A stretch of 64,000 nt of DNA from JALYUM01 sp036688685 (GTDB lineage Bacteria > Pseudomonadota > Gammaproteobacteria > Burkholderiales > Burkholderiaceae_D): NCBI RefSeq assembly GCF_036688685.1, contig NZ_JAQQPS010000004.1:248001-312000 (forward strand). Reading direction: 5' to 3'. The notes beneath the pieces are model-generated. The model had not been told where the DNA came from. It was given only the letters and a program-made list of their open reading frames with translations, and did not search any database. Within the stretch, counting starts at the first letter, position 1. Each line of letters opens with the position of its first letter. Shown one piece after another: positions 34,801 to 42,653 of the stretch. The translations under genes were made by a program, and so were the position numbers.

Positions 34801-35163
34801 GTCGACGACCGGCGCCAGTGGTTCAAGTCGCGGCTTGGCGTGGATGCCAGCGAAACGGCGCGCGAACACGCGTTCTGCGCCCACACGATCCGCACGCCCG
34901 GCGAGGTCATGCTGGTGCCCGATGCGACCCGGGATGCGCGTTTCGCCGCCAACCCGCTCGTCACGAGCGAGCCCGGCATCCGGTTTTATGCCGGCGCGCC
35001 GCTGGTCACCTCCGCCGGCCATGCGCTGGGCACCCTGTGCGTCATCGACCGCAAGCCGCGCACTCTGACCCCGGATCAAGTGACGCAGCTGCGCGCGCTG
35101 GCCGACCAGGTCGTCGGCCTGATCGAAGCGCGCGGGCGCGCTGCGGAAAAAATGGCGCCGTGA
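31879..35163 (+). CDS. Hybrid sensor kinase, PAS-rich, with REC and C-terminal GAF
   Basis: 1,094 residues. There are about four PAS-like sensory domains (to ~residue 535), HisKA with H555 (GGVAHDFNNVL), HATPase (NLAVNARDAMDG, DTGKGIP, GTGLGLS), a receiver (ILVVEDNQDLG, phospho-acceptor D846 in VFSDVVMNG), and finally a GAF domain from about 940 (RLQILDTKPEGAFD ... RQWFKSRLG). Receiver-then-GAF is an unusual tail, because GAF modules normally stand before the kinase core. No membrane segment is seen, so the protein is cytoplasmic. It follows the phytochrome by 143 bp in the same direction and may act in the same light-signalling route. Confidence 0.9.
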   Translation: MLMADFSGAFAHTLGSSAVAAEILAHDWARSAFGPLEVWPRWQKAALAMVMRSPTPMALLFGADGLLLYNDGYRVVLGDRHPAVLGSSVRAAWPEAASFNDDVVKQVLGGASLCYRDQPFRIARGGAIDERWFDLDYSPLFDDHGQPAAVLAVVIEQTALKHANAALRESQQRLDHAQAAGRVGTFTLELGTGTLFTTSGFNRIFGLPDQPSVDVATVEALIMPDDGEAPSNAANRADQSSPLQVEYRIRRPDDGALRWILRRAGYEHDSAGVADRMVGVVQDVTERKAGELALAESAAQFQTLTQALPNLVWSANPQGDIDWMNARACEYSGLAPGVLMGGGLIGIVQPDDAPEAARAWRNCVASGALYETEYRIRRADGQYRWHLVRALPQRGPNGRIDRWIGTSTDIDERKRLETHNKRALNRIWGLSQELMLICDFSGAIAAVNPSAARLLGWSEEQMIGKYLADFVHPDDLASTAAEVAKLSEGVTTLAFENRYRASDGSYRLLDWTAVPDNGMIHAVGRDVTRERVAEEALRQSQKLEAIGMLTGGVAHDFNNVLAVVRTSIDLLRLVPLDVERRKRYMDAISDAVTRAARLTGQLLAFARRQSLQPEVFDAGRNVQMVSEMIGSLTGARIRMDYQVAPDACFVDADPSQFDTAIVNLAVNARDAMDGSGKLTISVGQSAMIPAVRGQAAVHGPFVAVAVRDTGKGIPPEMLSQIFEPFFTTKGSGHGTGLGLSQVFGFAKQSGGEIVVNSSVGVGTEFTLYLPRAADPGAGVQAPTQAQGLVRGDGRCILVVEDNQDLGVIVRQSLEELDYTTVMTTSAEQALEELAADAGRFAAVFSDVVMNGMGGFALGQQLRRMYPALPLVLSSGYSAVLASEHKHGFQLLPKPYSLAELAQTLHQAIAGTGAAARAAPVPPPAVGLAGRDQELFRLAELDRLQILDTKPEGAFDALTRLAAERFDVPIALISLVDDRRQWFKSRLGVDASETAREHAFCAHTIRTPGEVMLVPDATRDARFAANPLVTSEPGIRFYAGAPLVTSAGHALGTLCVIDRKPRTLTPDQVTQLRALADQVVGLIEARGRAAEKMAP

Positions 35164-35326
35164 GACGGGTCCACGGCGGGTCAGTTGCGTGTCAGCTTGC
35201 CATGCTTGCCCCTGCTGTAATCTCCGTCCTACCTGATCACAGGATGGCTACTGCTTCTTGGCTTCTATTAACTTTTGCATAATGACCGTATTGTCCAACT
35301 GGACGAACTTTCATGACTGTATCTTT

Positions 35327-36820
35327 ATGAAACCTGCATTCCTCGACCACTACCTGCAACCGGCGCCGCTGACGGCGCCGCCAGCCCATGAGCGCGCTGC
35401 GGCGCGCGATCTGTATTTCGAGCTGTACAACAACCCGGATCAGGCGCAAGCCGCCGCCCAGGCTTTTCTCGCGCACCAGATCGGCGCGGTGCAGGCCATA
35501 CCGTCCGACCTGCCGGCCAGCCTCGACGCGTTACATGCCTGGATGCTGGAACGCACCGAAGCAGTCGGCGCCGCCTACCGCGATTACCTGGCCGCGCGCA
35601 AGACCGGCGCCGCGCGCCGCTACTTCAGTAACCGCGCCCACGCGCTGTATTTCATCAAGGCAGTTGCACCGACCAAGCTGGTGGATGGCTCGTGGCTGTT
35701 CGGTTTGTTGCGCCATTGGGACAATCCCGATTTTCATCCGCTCATCAAAACCTATCTCGAAGAGCTCGGTGACGGCGCCCCCGACAAGAATCACGTCACG
35801 ATTTTCCGCAAACTCATCGCTACCCACGGCTGCGACGGCTGGCAGCAGCTCGACGACAGCCACTTCGTGCAAGGCGCGATCCAGCTCGCCCTGGCGCACA
35901 ATGCCGAAGACTATCTGGCGGAAGTGATCGGCTTCAATCTCGGTTACGAGCAGTTGCCACTGCACCTGCTGATCACCTCGTATGAACTCAATGAACTGGG
36001 CATCGATCCGTATTACTTTACGCTGCACGTGACGGTCGACAATGCCGCCAACGGGCACGCCGCGAAAGCCGTCGATGCCCTGAAAAACCTGATGCCGCGC
36101 GTGGGTGACAGTGCAGATTTTTACCGGCGCGTCATTGACGGCTACCGTCTTAATGAGCTGGGTGCGTCGACCAATTCGACCATCGCGTCGTTCGACCTCG
36201 ACGCGGAGCTGATCGGCATCATGGCCGCAAAAAGCGTCACCGGTAAAAACATGCACTCGGACTATTGCCGCGTGGCGGGCAAGTCCATCAACGACTGGCT
36301 CGCCAGCCCCGATAATGTGCCGGCCTTCATGCTTGCACTGGAAACGGCGGGCTGGATCACGCGCGGCGCAGACCCCGAGCAAAGCCGCTTCTGGAGCCTG
36401 ATTCAGGGCGACAAGGCCGAGATGTTTGGCGTGTTCAGTCCCTACGAGCAGCAAGTGTTGCGCGACTGGATTGCCAGCCCGCGTGCGGCTGTCGAGGACG
36501 CAGCCAACGATCGCAGCGGCGCTGCTGTAGAAGAACAACAGCCAATAGTGTTGAGCCATCGGGCCCGACAGCGTATGCTGGCGAATGTTGGTCAATTGTC
36601 ACGTGACGGGGAGCATCCGTTGCGTGGCTTGATCCGGCGCCGTCCTGACCAGATGGGGTCGGGCGTGTCGGAGCTGCATTTGCTGGAAGAACAAATTGCA
36701 GCCCTGCCTGGCAAGCAGCAGGCGATGGCCTTGTTGGCCAGTTTGATGGGGCCGGCAAGCCACCACAGCGCCGTCGGGCTGATGGCCACCCGGATGTACT
36801 CGCAGTTGCTCGATCACTGA
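35327..36820 (+). CDS. Haem-oxygenase-fold iron-dependent redox enzyme
   Basis: About 497 residues. The region ~80-300 looks like the iron-containing redox enzyme / Haem_oxygenas_2 family (haem-oxygenase-like metal oxidases), with helices bearing NRAHALYFIKAVAPTKLVDG, HWDNPDFHPLIKTYLEELGD, EVIGFNLGYEQLPLH and HVTVDNAANGHA. These acid- and histidine-rich helices would supply the metal ligands. Relatives perform oxidative chemistry on small molecules, but the substrate here is unknown. The C-terminal ~130 residues are extra. No good Shine-Dalgarno sequence precedes the ATG at 35327; a six-codon frame (35313-35330) overlaps it as ATGA and could couple initiation. It lies 77 bp upstream of a CphA-like ligase. 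Confidence 0.75.
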   Translation: MKPAFLDHYLQPAPLTAPPAHERAAARDLYFELYNNPDQAQAAAQAFLAHQIGAVQAIPSDLPASLDALHAWMLERTEAVGAAYRDYLAARKTGAARRYFSNRAHALYFIKAVAPTKLVDGSWLFGLLRHWDNPDFHPLIKTYLEELGDGAPDKNHVTIFRKLIATHGCDGWQQLDDSHFVQGAIQLALAHNAEDYLAEVIGFNLGYEQLPLHLLITSYELNELGIDPYYFTLHVTVDNAANGHAAKAVDALKNLMPRVGDSADFYRRVIDGYRLNELGASTNSTIASFDLDAELIGIMAAKSVTGKNMHSDYCRVAGKSINDWLASPDNVPAFMLALETAGWITRGADPEQSRFWSLIQGDKAEMFGVFSPYEQQVLRDWIASPRAAVEDAANDRSGAAVEEQQPIVLSHRARQRMLANVGQLSRDGEHPLRGLIRRRPDQMGSGVSELHLLEEQIAALPGKQQAMALLASLMGPASHHSAVGLMATRMYSQLLDH

Positions 36821-36829
36821 GTGGTATCG

Positions 36830-36861
36830 ATCGGGGCAGCGGCGGGACCCGCTGCCCCGAT
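36830..36861 (+). terminator. Strong hairpin between the redox enzyme and the ligase
   Basis: A perfect 13-bp stem (ATCGGGGCAGCGG / CCGCTGCCCCGAT) with a 6-nt loop but only TTTG after it. It could be a weak terminator or an mRNA-stabilising hairpin that lowers expression of the next gene. Confidence 0.5.
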
Positions 36862-36897
36862 TTGCGGTCGCAATAATAATTATTAGAAGGAAAGCAA

Positions 36898-39516
36898 GTG
36901 CGTATCCTCGAACAACGTTTTCTGCGTGGTCCCAACCTGCACGCAGATACACCCTGCCTGTTGTCCGTCCTCGATCTCGGGTCCTTGTACGGCGTTTCGT
37001 CGAAAGACATCCCCGGTTTTGCTGACGCCTTGCTCGCGCTGATGCCGACCCTTGAGGGCTACACCTTGCCGACCGGCCAGCTGGGCGGCTTTGGCCAGCG
37101 CCTGCGCGAGGGCACCTACATGGCGCGCATCGTCGAGCAGGTCACGCTTGACTTGCAATGCCAGGCGGGCGCGCCGGCCAGCTACGGCCGCACCCGGCCC
37201 GTCACCGGCCATTCAGGTCAATTCCGCGTGGTGTGCGCGTATGCGCTGGAAAACGTGGTGGCGCCGGCCTTTCGGATTGCCGTCGAGCTGGTGGTGGCCT
37301 TGAGCCGCAACGAAACGTTCGACCTGGCCGCGCGCCTGGCGCAGTTGCGCGCCACTGCCTTGCAGTTTGCCGTCGACCCCAGCACGGCAGCCATCCTGTC
37401 GGCCGCCCATGAGCGCGGCATTCCCACCCAGCGCCTGTCCGAAGAGGCGAACCTGTTCCAGCTCGGCTGGGGCAGCAAGCAGCAGCGCTTGCAGGACACC
37501 TTGACGGGCGCCGCCAGCCATGTCGCCGTGCAGATTGCAGGCGACCGGCGCCTGTCGATGGCCCTCCTGCGCGAGGCCGGCATCCCGGTGCCACCCGGTG
37601 AAGCGGCGACCACGCGCGAGAGCGCCCTGGGCGCGGCGCGCCGGCTCGGTCTCCCGGTCACCATCAAACCGTTGCGCGCCAGCCCGAGTGACGTGGCCAT
37701 CGAATGCGCCACCCTGGCCGAGGTCGAAGCGGCATTCCTGCCGGACGGCATCATCGTCGAGCAATCGGTGGCCGGCAAATCGTTCCGCGTGCTGGTCGCG
37801 GGCGGCCGGATTGCCGCCGCGGCGTGGCGCCGCCCGGCCCAGGTGACGGGCGATGGCGTGCACAGCATCCGTGATCTGGTGGCGCGCGAAAACCGCAATC
37901 CGCTACGCAGCGCCGACCATGTGAATATCCTCTCGGCGCTGCGGCTCGATGCGCACGCCGACGCCGTGCTGGCGCGCCAGGGCTTCACGGTCGACAGCAT
38001 TGCGCCATCTGGCCAGCCGGTGCGCCTGCGCGCGCGCGCCAACCTGGCCACCGGCGGCACCGTGGAAGACGTCACCGACCGGCTGCCCAGTTCCACCCGG
38101 CGCCTGTGCGTGCGCACGGCCGCCACCATCGGCCTGGACGTGGTCGGCATCGACATCGTCTGCGCCGATATTGGCCTGCCTCTGAAGGGGCAGGGTGGAG
38201 CGATCGTCGCGGTGACCGCCATGCCGGACGTGCGCATGCATGAACACCCGACCGTCGGCATGGCGCGCGACGCCGGTGACGCCATCGTTGACAGTTTATT
38301 GGGCGACTCGGACGGCCGCATCCCGCTGATCGCCGTCACCGGCACCAACGGCAAGACCACCACCGCACTGATTGTGGCCCACTGCGCCGCCATGGCCGGC
38401 TTGCTGACCGGCGTGACCACCACCGAGGGCGTGTTCATCGACGGCGAGCGCGTGGCTACCGGCGACTGCACCGGCTACTGGTCGGCGCGCACCGTGCTGG
38501 CCGACTCCGAGGTCGAACTGGCGGTACTGGAAACGGCCCGGGGCGGCATCCTGAAACGGGGGCTGGCGTTCGACCGCTGCGACGTCGGCATCGTGCTCAA
38601 CGTGACGGCCGACCACCTGGGCCTCGATGGCGTCGATACGCTGGAAGACCTGGCGCAAGTGAAAGCCGTGGTGGCGTCGTCGGCGTCGCACGCGGTGGTG
38701 CTCAATGCCGAAGACCGCCTGTGCGTGGCAATGGGCAGGCGCGTGCGCCCTGGCGTGGAAATCGTGTATTTTTCGATGGAAGCGGACAACCCGGTGTTGC
38801 TGCAGCACCTGGACCGGTCCGGGCGCGCCGTGTATTTGCAGGACAATGCCGTCATCATCGCCGACGGCACCCGCCGCCACGAACTGCTGCGCGTGGAAGC
38901 CATGCCGTGCGCGCTCAATGGCATCGCGCGCTACAACATCGCCAACGCCATTGCGGCGGCGGCAGGGTTGATGGCGGCCGGCTTCGACCAGCACCAGATC
39001 GCCGACGGCCTGTCGACCTTTGTCTCCGACGGCAAAACCAACCCGCTGCGCGCCAACGTTTTCGACGTGCGCGGCGTGACGGTAATCGTCGACTACGCCC
39101 ACAACGCTGCGGCATACATGGCGCTGGCCGAGATGGCGCGTGCCATGCTGCCGGGCCAATTGATCGGCGTGGTGACCGCGCCGGGCGACCGCCGCGACGC
39201 CGAGTTGCTCGACATCGGCCGCACCTGCGGCGCCCGGTTCGACGAGCTGGTGGTGTACGAAGCCGAGCAGCGCGTGCGCGCGCCCGGCGCCACCGCCGAC
39301 CTGATCCTGGCGGGCGCGCGCACGCAGGCGGGCCTGTCGGACACGCTGCACCGCGAACTCGACGCAGCCGCTGCCGTGCGCCTCGGGCTGGCACTGTGCG
39401 CACCCGGCGACGTGCTGGTTTTTGCCTGCGGCACCACGCTGCAAGTGCTGGTCGACGCGGTCCGCGCTACCGATCCAGAGGTGGCCGACCGTATTGCTGG
39501 CGAGATCGAAACCTAG
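36898..39516 (+). CDS. Cyanophycin synthetase homologue with degenerate ATP-grasp half
   Basis: 872 residues, collinear with CphA: N-terminal domain (REGTYMARIVEQVTL), ATP-grasp (about 200-470) and Mur-ligase half (about 475-870). In CphA the ATP-grasp half adds aspartate and the Mur half adds arginine. The Mur half is intact (P-loop GTNGKTT at 482-488, ETARGGILKRGLAFDRCDVG, VDYAHNAAAY). The ATP-grasp glycine loop, normally KPLDGNHGRG, reads KPLRASPSDV (near 257). The metal-binding E-x-N of EVNAAPG is A-x-T (AVTAMPD, residues 438-440). Normal cyanophycin synthesis is therefore doubtful, and it may ligate another substrate. The start is GTG with AGAAGG upstream. Confidence 0.85.
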   Translation: MRILEQRFLRGPNLHADTPCLLSVLDLGSLYGVSSKDIPGFADALLALMPTLEGYTLPTGQLGGFGQRLREGTYMARIVEQVTLDLQCQAGAPASYGRTRPVTGHSGQFRVVCAYALENVVAPAFRIAVELVVALSRNETFDLAARLAQLRATALQFAVDPSTAAILSAAHERGIPTQRLSEEANLFQLGWGSKQQRLQDTLTGAASHVAVQIAGDRRLSMALLREAGIPVPPGEAATTRESALGAARRLGLPVTIKPLRASPSDVAIECATLAEVEAAFLPDGIIVEQSVAGKSFRVLVAGGRIAAAAWRRPAQVTGDGVHSIRDLVARENRNPLRSADHVNILSALRLDAHADAVLARQGFTVDSIAPSGQPVRLRARANLATGGTVEDVTDRLPSSTRRLCVRTAATIGLDVVGIDIVCADIGLPLKGQGGAIVAVTAMPDVRMHEHPTVGMARDAGDAIVDSLLGDSDGRIPLIAVTGTNGKTTTALIVAHCAAMAGLLTGVTTTEGVFIDGERVATGDCTGYWSARTVLADSEVELAVLETARGGILKRGLAFDRCDVGIVLNVTADHLGLDGVDTLEDLAQVKAVVASSASHAVVLNAEDRLCVAMGRRVRPGVEIVYFSMEADNPVLLQHLDRSGRAVYLQDNAVIIADGTRRHELLRVEAMPCALNGIARYNIANAIAAAAGLMAAGFDQHQIADGLSTFVSDGKTNPLRANVFDVRGVTVIVDYAHNAAAYMALAEMARAMLPGQLIGVVTAPGDRRDAELLDIGRTCGARFDELVVYEAEQRVRAPGATADLILAGARTQAGLSDTLHRELDAAAAVRLGLALCAPGDVLVFACGTTLQVLVDAVRATDPEVADRIAGEIET

Positions 39517-39622
39517 CTTCAGGTACACTAAGTCGCATTACCATTGCGCAACCTTGCCGCAGCGGTCGCCGTATCTAGCGAGAAATCTGCTAAGATACCG
39601 CCCCTTCTACAGAAAGGTCTCC

Positions 39623-40873
39623 ATGGCAAATGCGTGCGGCGTCGACTTCGGTACGTCCAATTCCACAGCCGGCTGGGTTCAGCCAGGCAAGTCGTCCCTG
39701 CTTGCGCTGGAAGATGGCAAAGCCACCTTGCCGTCCGTGGTGTTTTTTAATGCCGACGACGACGAGGTCAGCTACGGCCGTGCGGCTCTGGCGAATTACC
39801 TGGAAGGCTATGAAGGGCGCCTGATGCGCTCGCTCAAAAGCTTATTGGGCACCAGCCTGATCGACGGCCAGACCGAAGTGGCGGGCCGCGCGTTGCCGTT
39901 CCGCATGCTGCTGGCCCAGTTCATCGGTGAAGTCAAACGCCGCGCCGAAGAACAGGCGGGCGAAGCGTTTACGCACGCCGTGTTCGGGCGCCCGGTGTTT
40001 TTTATCGACGGCAACCCGGCCGCCGACAAGGAAGCGGAAGACACCTTGTCGGACATCGCCCGGTCGGTTGGCTTTCGCCAGGTCAGTTTCCAGTTTGAAC
40101 CGATTGCCGCTGCCTTCGACTATGAATCGCAGATCGACCGCGAAGAACTGGTCCTGATCGCCGACATCGGCGGCGGCACCTCCGACTTTTCTTTGGTGCG
40201 CCTGTCGCCCCAGCGCGCCACGCGGGTCGACCGCCGCAACGACATCCTTGCCACCGGCGGCGTGCACATCGGCGGGACCGATTTCGACAAATACCTCAGC
40301 CTCGCCTCGGTCATGCCGCTGCTCGGCTATGGCAGCGCGCTCACCAGCGGCGCCCAGATCCCGTCCAGCTATTATTTTAATCTTGCCACCTGGCACACCA
40401 TCAACCAGGCCTACACCAGGAAGAGCATCACGCAGCTGGCCGACCTGGTGCGCGACGCGCGTGAGCGCAGCAAGCTCGAGCGCCTGCAAACGCTGATCGA
40501 CGAGCGCGCCGGCCACTGGCTGGCGATGCAGGTGGAAGAGGGCAAGATCGCCCTGTCGGCCAGCCCCAGCGCGACCATGGAGCTGAACCGCTTCTCGCCG
40601 CCGGCCTCGCTGGTCATCCACCGGTCCGACTTTGAAAACGCGATTTTGCCGCTGGTCGATACGGTCGACCGCACCGTGCTGCAACTGCTGACTGACGCGG
40701 GTGTCAGCGTCGACCAGGTCGATACCGTGTTCTTTACCGGCGGCTCGAGCGGGGTCGGCCTGCTGCGCCAGCGCATTGCGGCGCTGGTGCCGAACGCGCG
40801 CAAGGTCGAGGGCGACCTGTTCGGCAGCATCGGCGCCGGTCTCGCGCTCGATGCCCAGCGCAAGTTCGGCTAG
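39623..40873 (+). CDS. Hsp70-family ATPase, YegD-like
   Basis: 416 residues holding only the actin/Hsp70-type ATPase domain: phosphate 1 loop GVDFGTSNS, phosphate 2 loop IADIGGGTSDFSLV, and adenosine loop FFTGGSSGVGLLRQRI. The substrate-binding domain of DnaK is missing, as in YegD. Such short Hsp70 relatives are presumed chaperones, but clients are unknown. The ATG at 39623 follows AGAAAGG. A nuclease gene starts 9 bp after the stop and is surely cotranscribed. Confidence 0.88.
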   Translation: MANACGVDFGTSNSTAGWVQPGKSSLLALEDGKATLPSVVFFNADDDEVSYGRAALANYLEGYEGRLMRSLKSLLGTSLIDGQTEVAGRALPFRMLLAQFIGEVKRRAEEQAGEAFTHAVFGRPVFFIDGNPAADKEAEDTLSDIARSVGFRQVSFQFEPIAAAFDYESQIDREELVLIADIGGGTSDFSLVRLSPQRATRVDRRNDILATGGVHIGGTDFDKYLSLASVMPLLGYGSALTSGAQIPSSYYFNLATWHTINQAYTRKSITQLADLVRDARERSKLERLQTLIDERAGHWLAMQVEEGKIALSASPSATMELNRFSPPASLVIHRSDFENAILPLVDTVDRTVLQLLTDAGVSVDQVDTVFFTGGSSGVGLLRQRIAALVPNARKVEGDLFGSIGAGLALDAQRKFG

Positions 40874-40882
40874 GCAATCGTC

Positions 40883-41521
40883 ATGAGCGTGTTTGCCCGC
40901 CCCATCGTCATGCTCGACTTCGAGACCACCGGCCTGTCGCCCGCGTTCGGCGACCGCATCACCGAGGTGGCCGCCGTGCGCATCGTGGAAGGACGCATTA
41001 CCGAGCGCTACGTGTCGCTGGTCAACACCGGCGCGCGGATTCCATCCTTTATCACGTCGCTCACTGGCATCACGCAGGCGATGGTCGATGGCGCCCCGCC
41101 GGCGACCCGGGTGGTGCCCGAGCTGCTCGACTTCATCGGTACCGACACGCTGTCGGCCCATAACGCATCGTTCGATGAAAAATTCCTGCTGGCCGAGAGC
41201 GAACGCCTGGGCCAGCGCTGCGGTCACGCCAACCTGGTGTGTTCCCTGAAACTGTCGCGCCGGGTGTTTCCCGGTATGGTCAGCTACAAGCTCGGCGAGC
41301 TGTCGCGCCAACTCGGCATCGGCTTTCGCAGCGCCGCCCACCGGGCCGAGGCCGATGCCGAAGTGGCAGCCGAAGTACTGATCCATATTGCGCGCCACCT
41401 CGGCAGAAAATATGAACTGCAGCAATTGCCGGCCGATTTGCTGGTGGCGCTGAACCGGCTCGCCGCCGCGAAAGTACCGGCTTACCTGGGCAAGTACGCG
41501 CAACAGGCCGCGCCAAAGTAA
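40883..41521 (+). CDS. DnaQ-like 3'-5' exonuclease
   Basis: 212 residues of the DEDDh exonuclease family: Exo I LDFETTGLSP, Exo II SAHNASFDEKFL, Exo III HRAEADAEVAAEV with the catalytic histidine. It is distinct from the true epsilon subunit at 6036 and more like the stand-alone PolC-type exonucleases of uncertain role in repair or RNA/DNA trimming. The tail (about 175-212) is short and helical. It is 9 bp behind the Hsp70-like gene. Confidence 0.88.
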   Translation: MSVFARPIVMLDFETTGLSPAFGDRITEVAAVRIVEGRITERYVSLVNTGARIPSFITSLTGITQAMVDGAPPATRVVPELLDFIGTDTLSAHNASFDEKFLLAESERLGQRCGHANLVCSLKLSRRVFPGMVSYKLGELSRQLGIGFRSAAHRAEADAEVAAEVLIHIARHLGRKYELQQLPADLLVALNRLAAAKVPAYLGKYAQQAAPK

Positions 41522-41627
41522 GCGCCGCAGCGCACACGATTGTGCTTGCACAAATCCGGTGCAGTCATGGCTCATTATTATTTTGGCAATGCGCTCATTT
41601 GTTCGGGCGACCAGCCGAAAGCCGCCA

Positions 41628-42581
41628 ATGCCTCGCCATCCCTCCGCCGCTCAGGACGACCAGACTTTCGCCTGGTTCCTCGCCGCGGCCAGGCGTGGCA
41701 ACCCCTACGCCCAATTCAACCTCGGCATGCTGTACAAAAATGGCAGCGGCGTGGCGCGCAACGACGCCGCCGCCGTGGCCTGGTTGCGCCGTGCCGCCGA
41801 GCAGGGACTCGCGTTTGCCCAGAACCAGCTCGGGGCCATGCTGTATAACGGTCAGGCCCAGTCGGGCGACCGCGCGCGCGACGATTGCCAGGCCGCGCAC
41901 TGGCTGCGCTGCGCGGCCGAGCAGGGTGACGCCTCGGCCCAGCAAAACCTGGGACTGCTGCATGGCGAGGGGCGCGGCGTTGCGCAGGATGCCGAGGCGG
42001 CGGTAGGCTGGTTTTACCGGGCCGCAGAGCAGGGCGTGGCCCGGGCCCAGGCCCTGCTGGCCGAATGCTATCTGTATGGGCGGGGCGTGCCCGTCAACTA
42101 CCCGCTGGCCGCGGCGTGGTTGCGCAAGGCGGCGGCGCAGGGCGATGCAGCAGCCCAGTTCAACCTGGGCCTGATGCACGCCACCGGCCAGGGTGTCGCG
42201 GTCGACCCGGTGCGCGCCGGACGCTGGTACGCGCTGGCGGCCGCGCAGGGCGACGCCAGCGCCCAAAACAACCTGGCCGTGCTGTACGCCAACGGCGAGG
42301 GCATGGCGCGCGACGACCTGCTGGCGGTGCACTGGTATCGCGCTGCCGCCGGGCAGGGTCATGTGCTGGCCCAGTACAACCTGTCCGGTATGCTCGCCAG
42401 CGGGCGCGGCTGCGCGCCGGACGCCGTGCGGGCGCATATGTGGATGCTGCTTGCCGCCAGCAGCGGCGATGCGACGGCCTGCAGCAGCGTCGAGGCCGCC
42501 CGGCTGCGGCTCACAGCGCACCAACTGGCGCGCGCCGAGGAAATGGCCAGCGCCTGGCAGCGCGCGCGGCGCCAGCCCTGA
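41628..42581 (+). CDS. Sel1-repeat protein
   Basis: About 317 residues made almost wholly of Sel1-like repeats (about seven units of ~36 residues, with patterns such as GNPYAQFNLGMLYKNGSGVA and GDASAQNNLAVLYANGEGMA). These form an alpha-solenoid for protein contacts. No signal peptide is seen from the ATG at 41628. In-frame ATGs at 41559 and 41589 are possible, and none has a strong ribosome-binding site. Sel1 proteins often act as adaptors in signalling or envelope processes, but nothing here names a partner. Confidence 0.85.
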   Translation: MPRHPSAAQDDQTFAWFLAAARRGNPYAQFNLGMLYKNGSGVARNDAAAVAWLRRAAEQGLAFAQNQLGAMLYNGQAQSGDRARDDCQAAHWLRCAAEQGDASAQQNLGLLHGEGRGVAQDAEAAVGWFYRAAEQGVARAQALLAECYLYGRGVPVNYPLAAAWLRKAAAQGDAAAQFNLGLMHATGQGVAVDPVRAGRWYALAAAQGDASAQNNLAVLYANGEGMARDDLLAVHWYRAAAGQGHVLAQYNLSGMLASGRGCAPDAVRAHMWMLLAASSGDATACSSVEAARLRLTAHQLARAEEMASAWQRARRQP

Positions 42582-42653
42582 CCTGTGCAGCCAGTTGTTT
42601 TCACGCTATCATCGAAGTCGGCATCTGCCATTTTTCCTCCTGCGAGAAAACCC

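Noticed and set aside
32056..35079. Very long minus-strand open frame (about 1,000 codons) opposite the hybrid kinase, with similar long frames opposite the phytochrome (29429-31681) and kbl/tdh/sdaA (45733-48279)
   Set aside because: High-GC third-position bias leaves the opposite strand open. The translations are low-complexity (rich in Arg, His, Gln, Ala) and match no family, while the plus-strand proteins have clear domains.
35327..36820. Biliverdin-forming haem oxygenase (bphO) for the phytochrome
   Set aside because: The protein is larger and matches the iron-containing redox enzyme branch of the haem-oxygenase fold. No typical haem-binding histidine motif of BphO was seen near the N-terminus.
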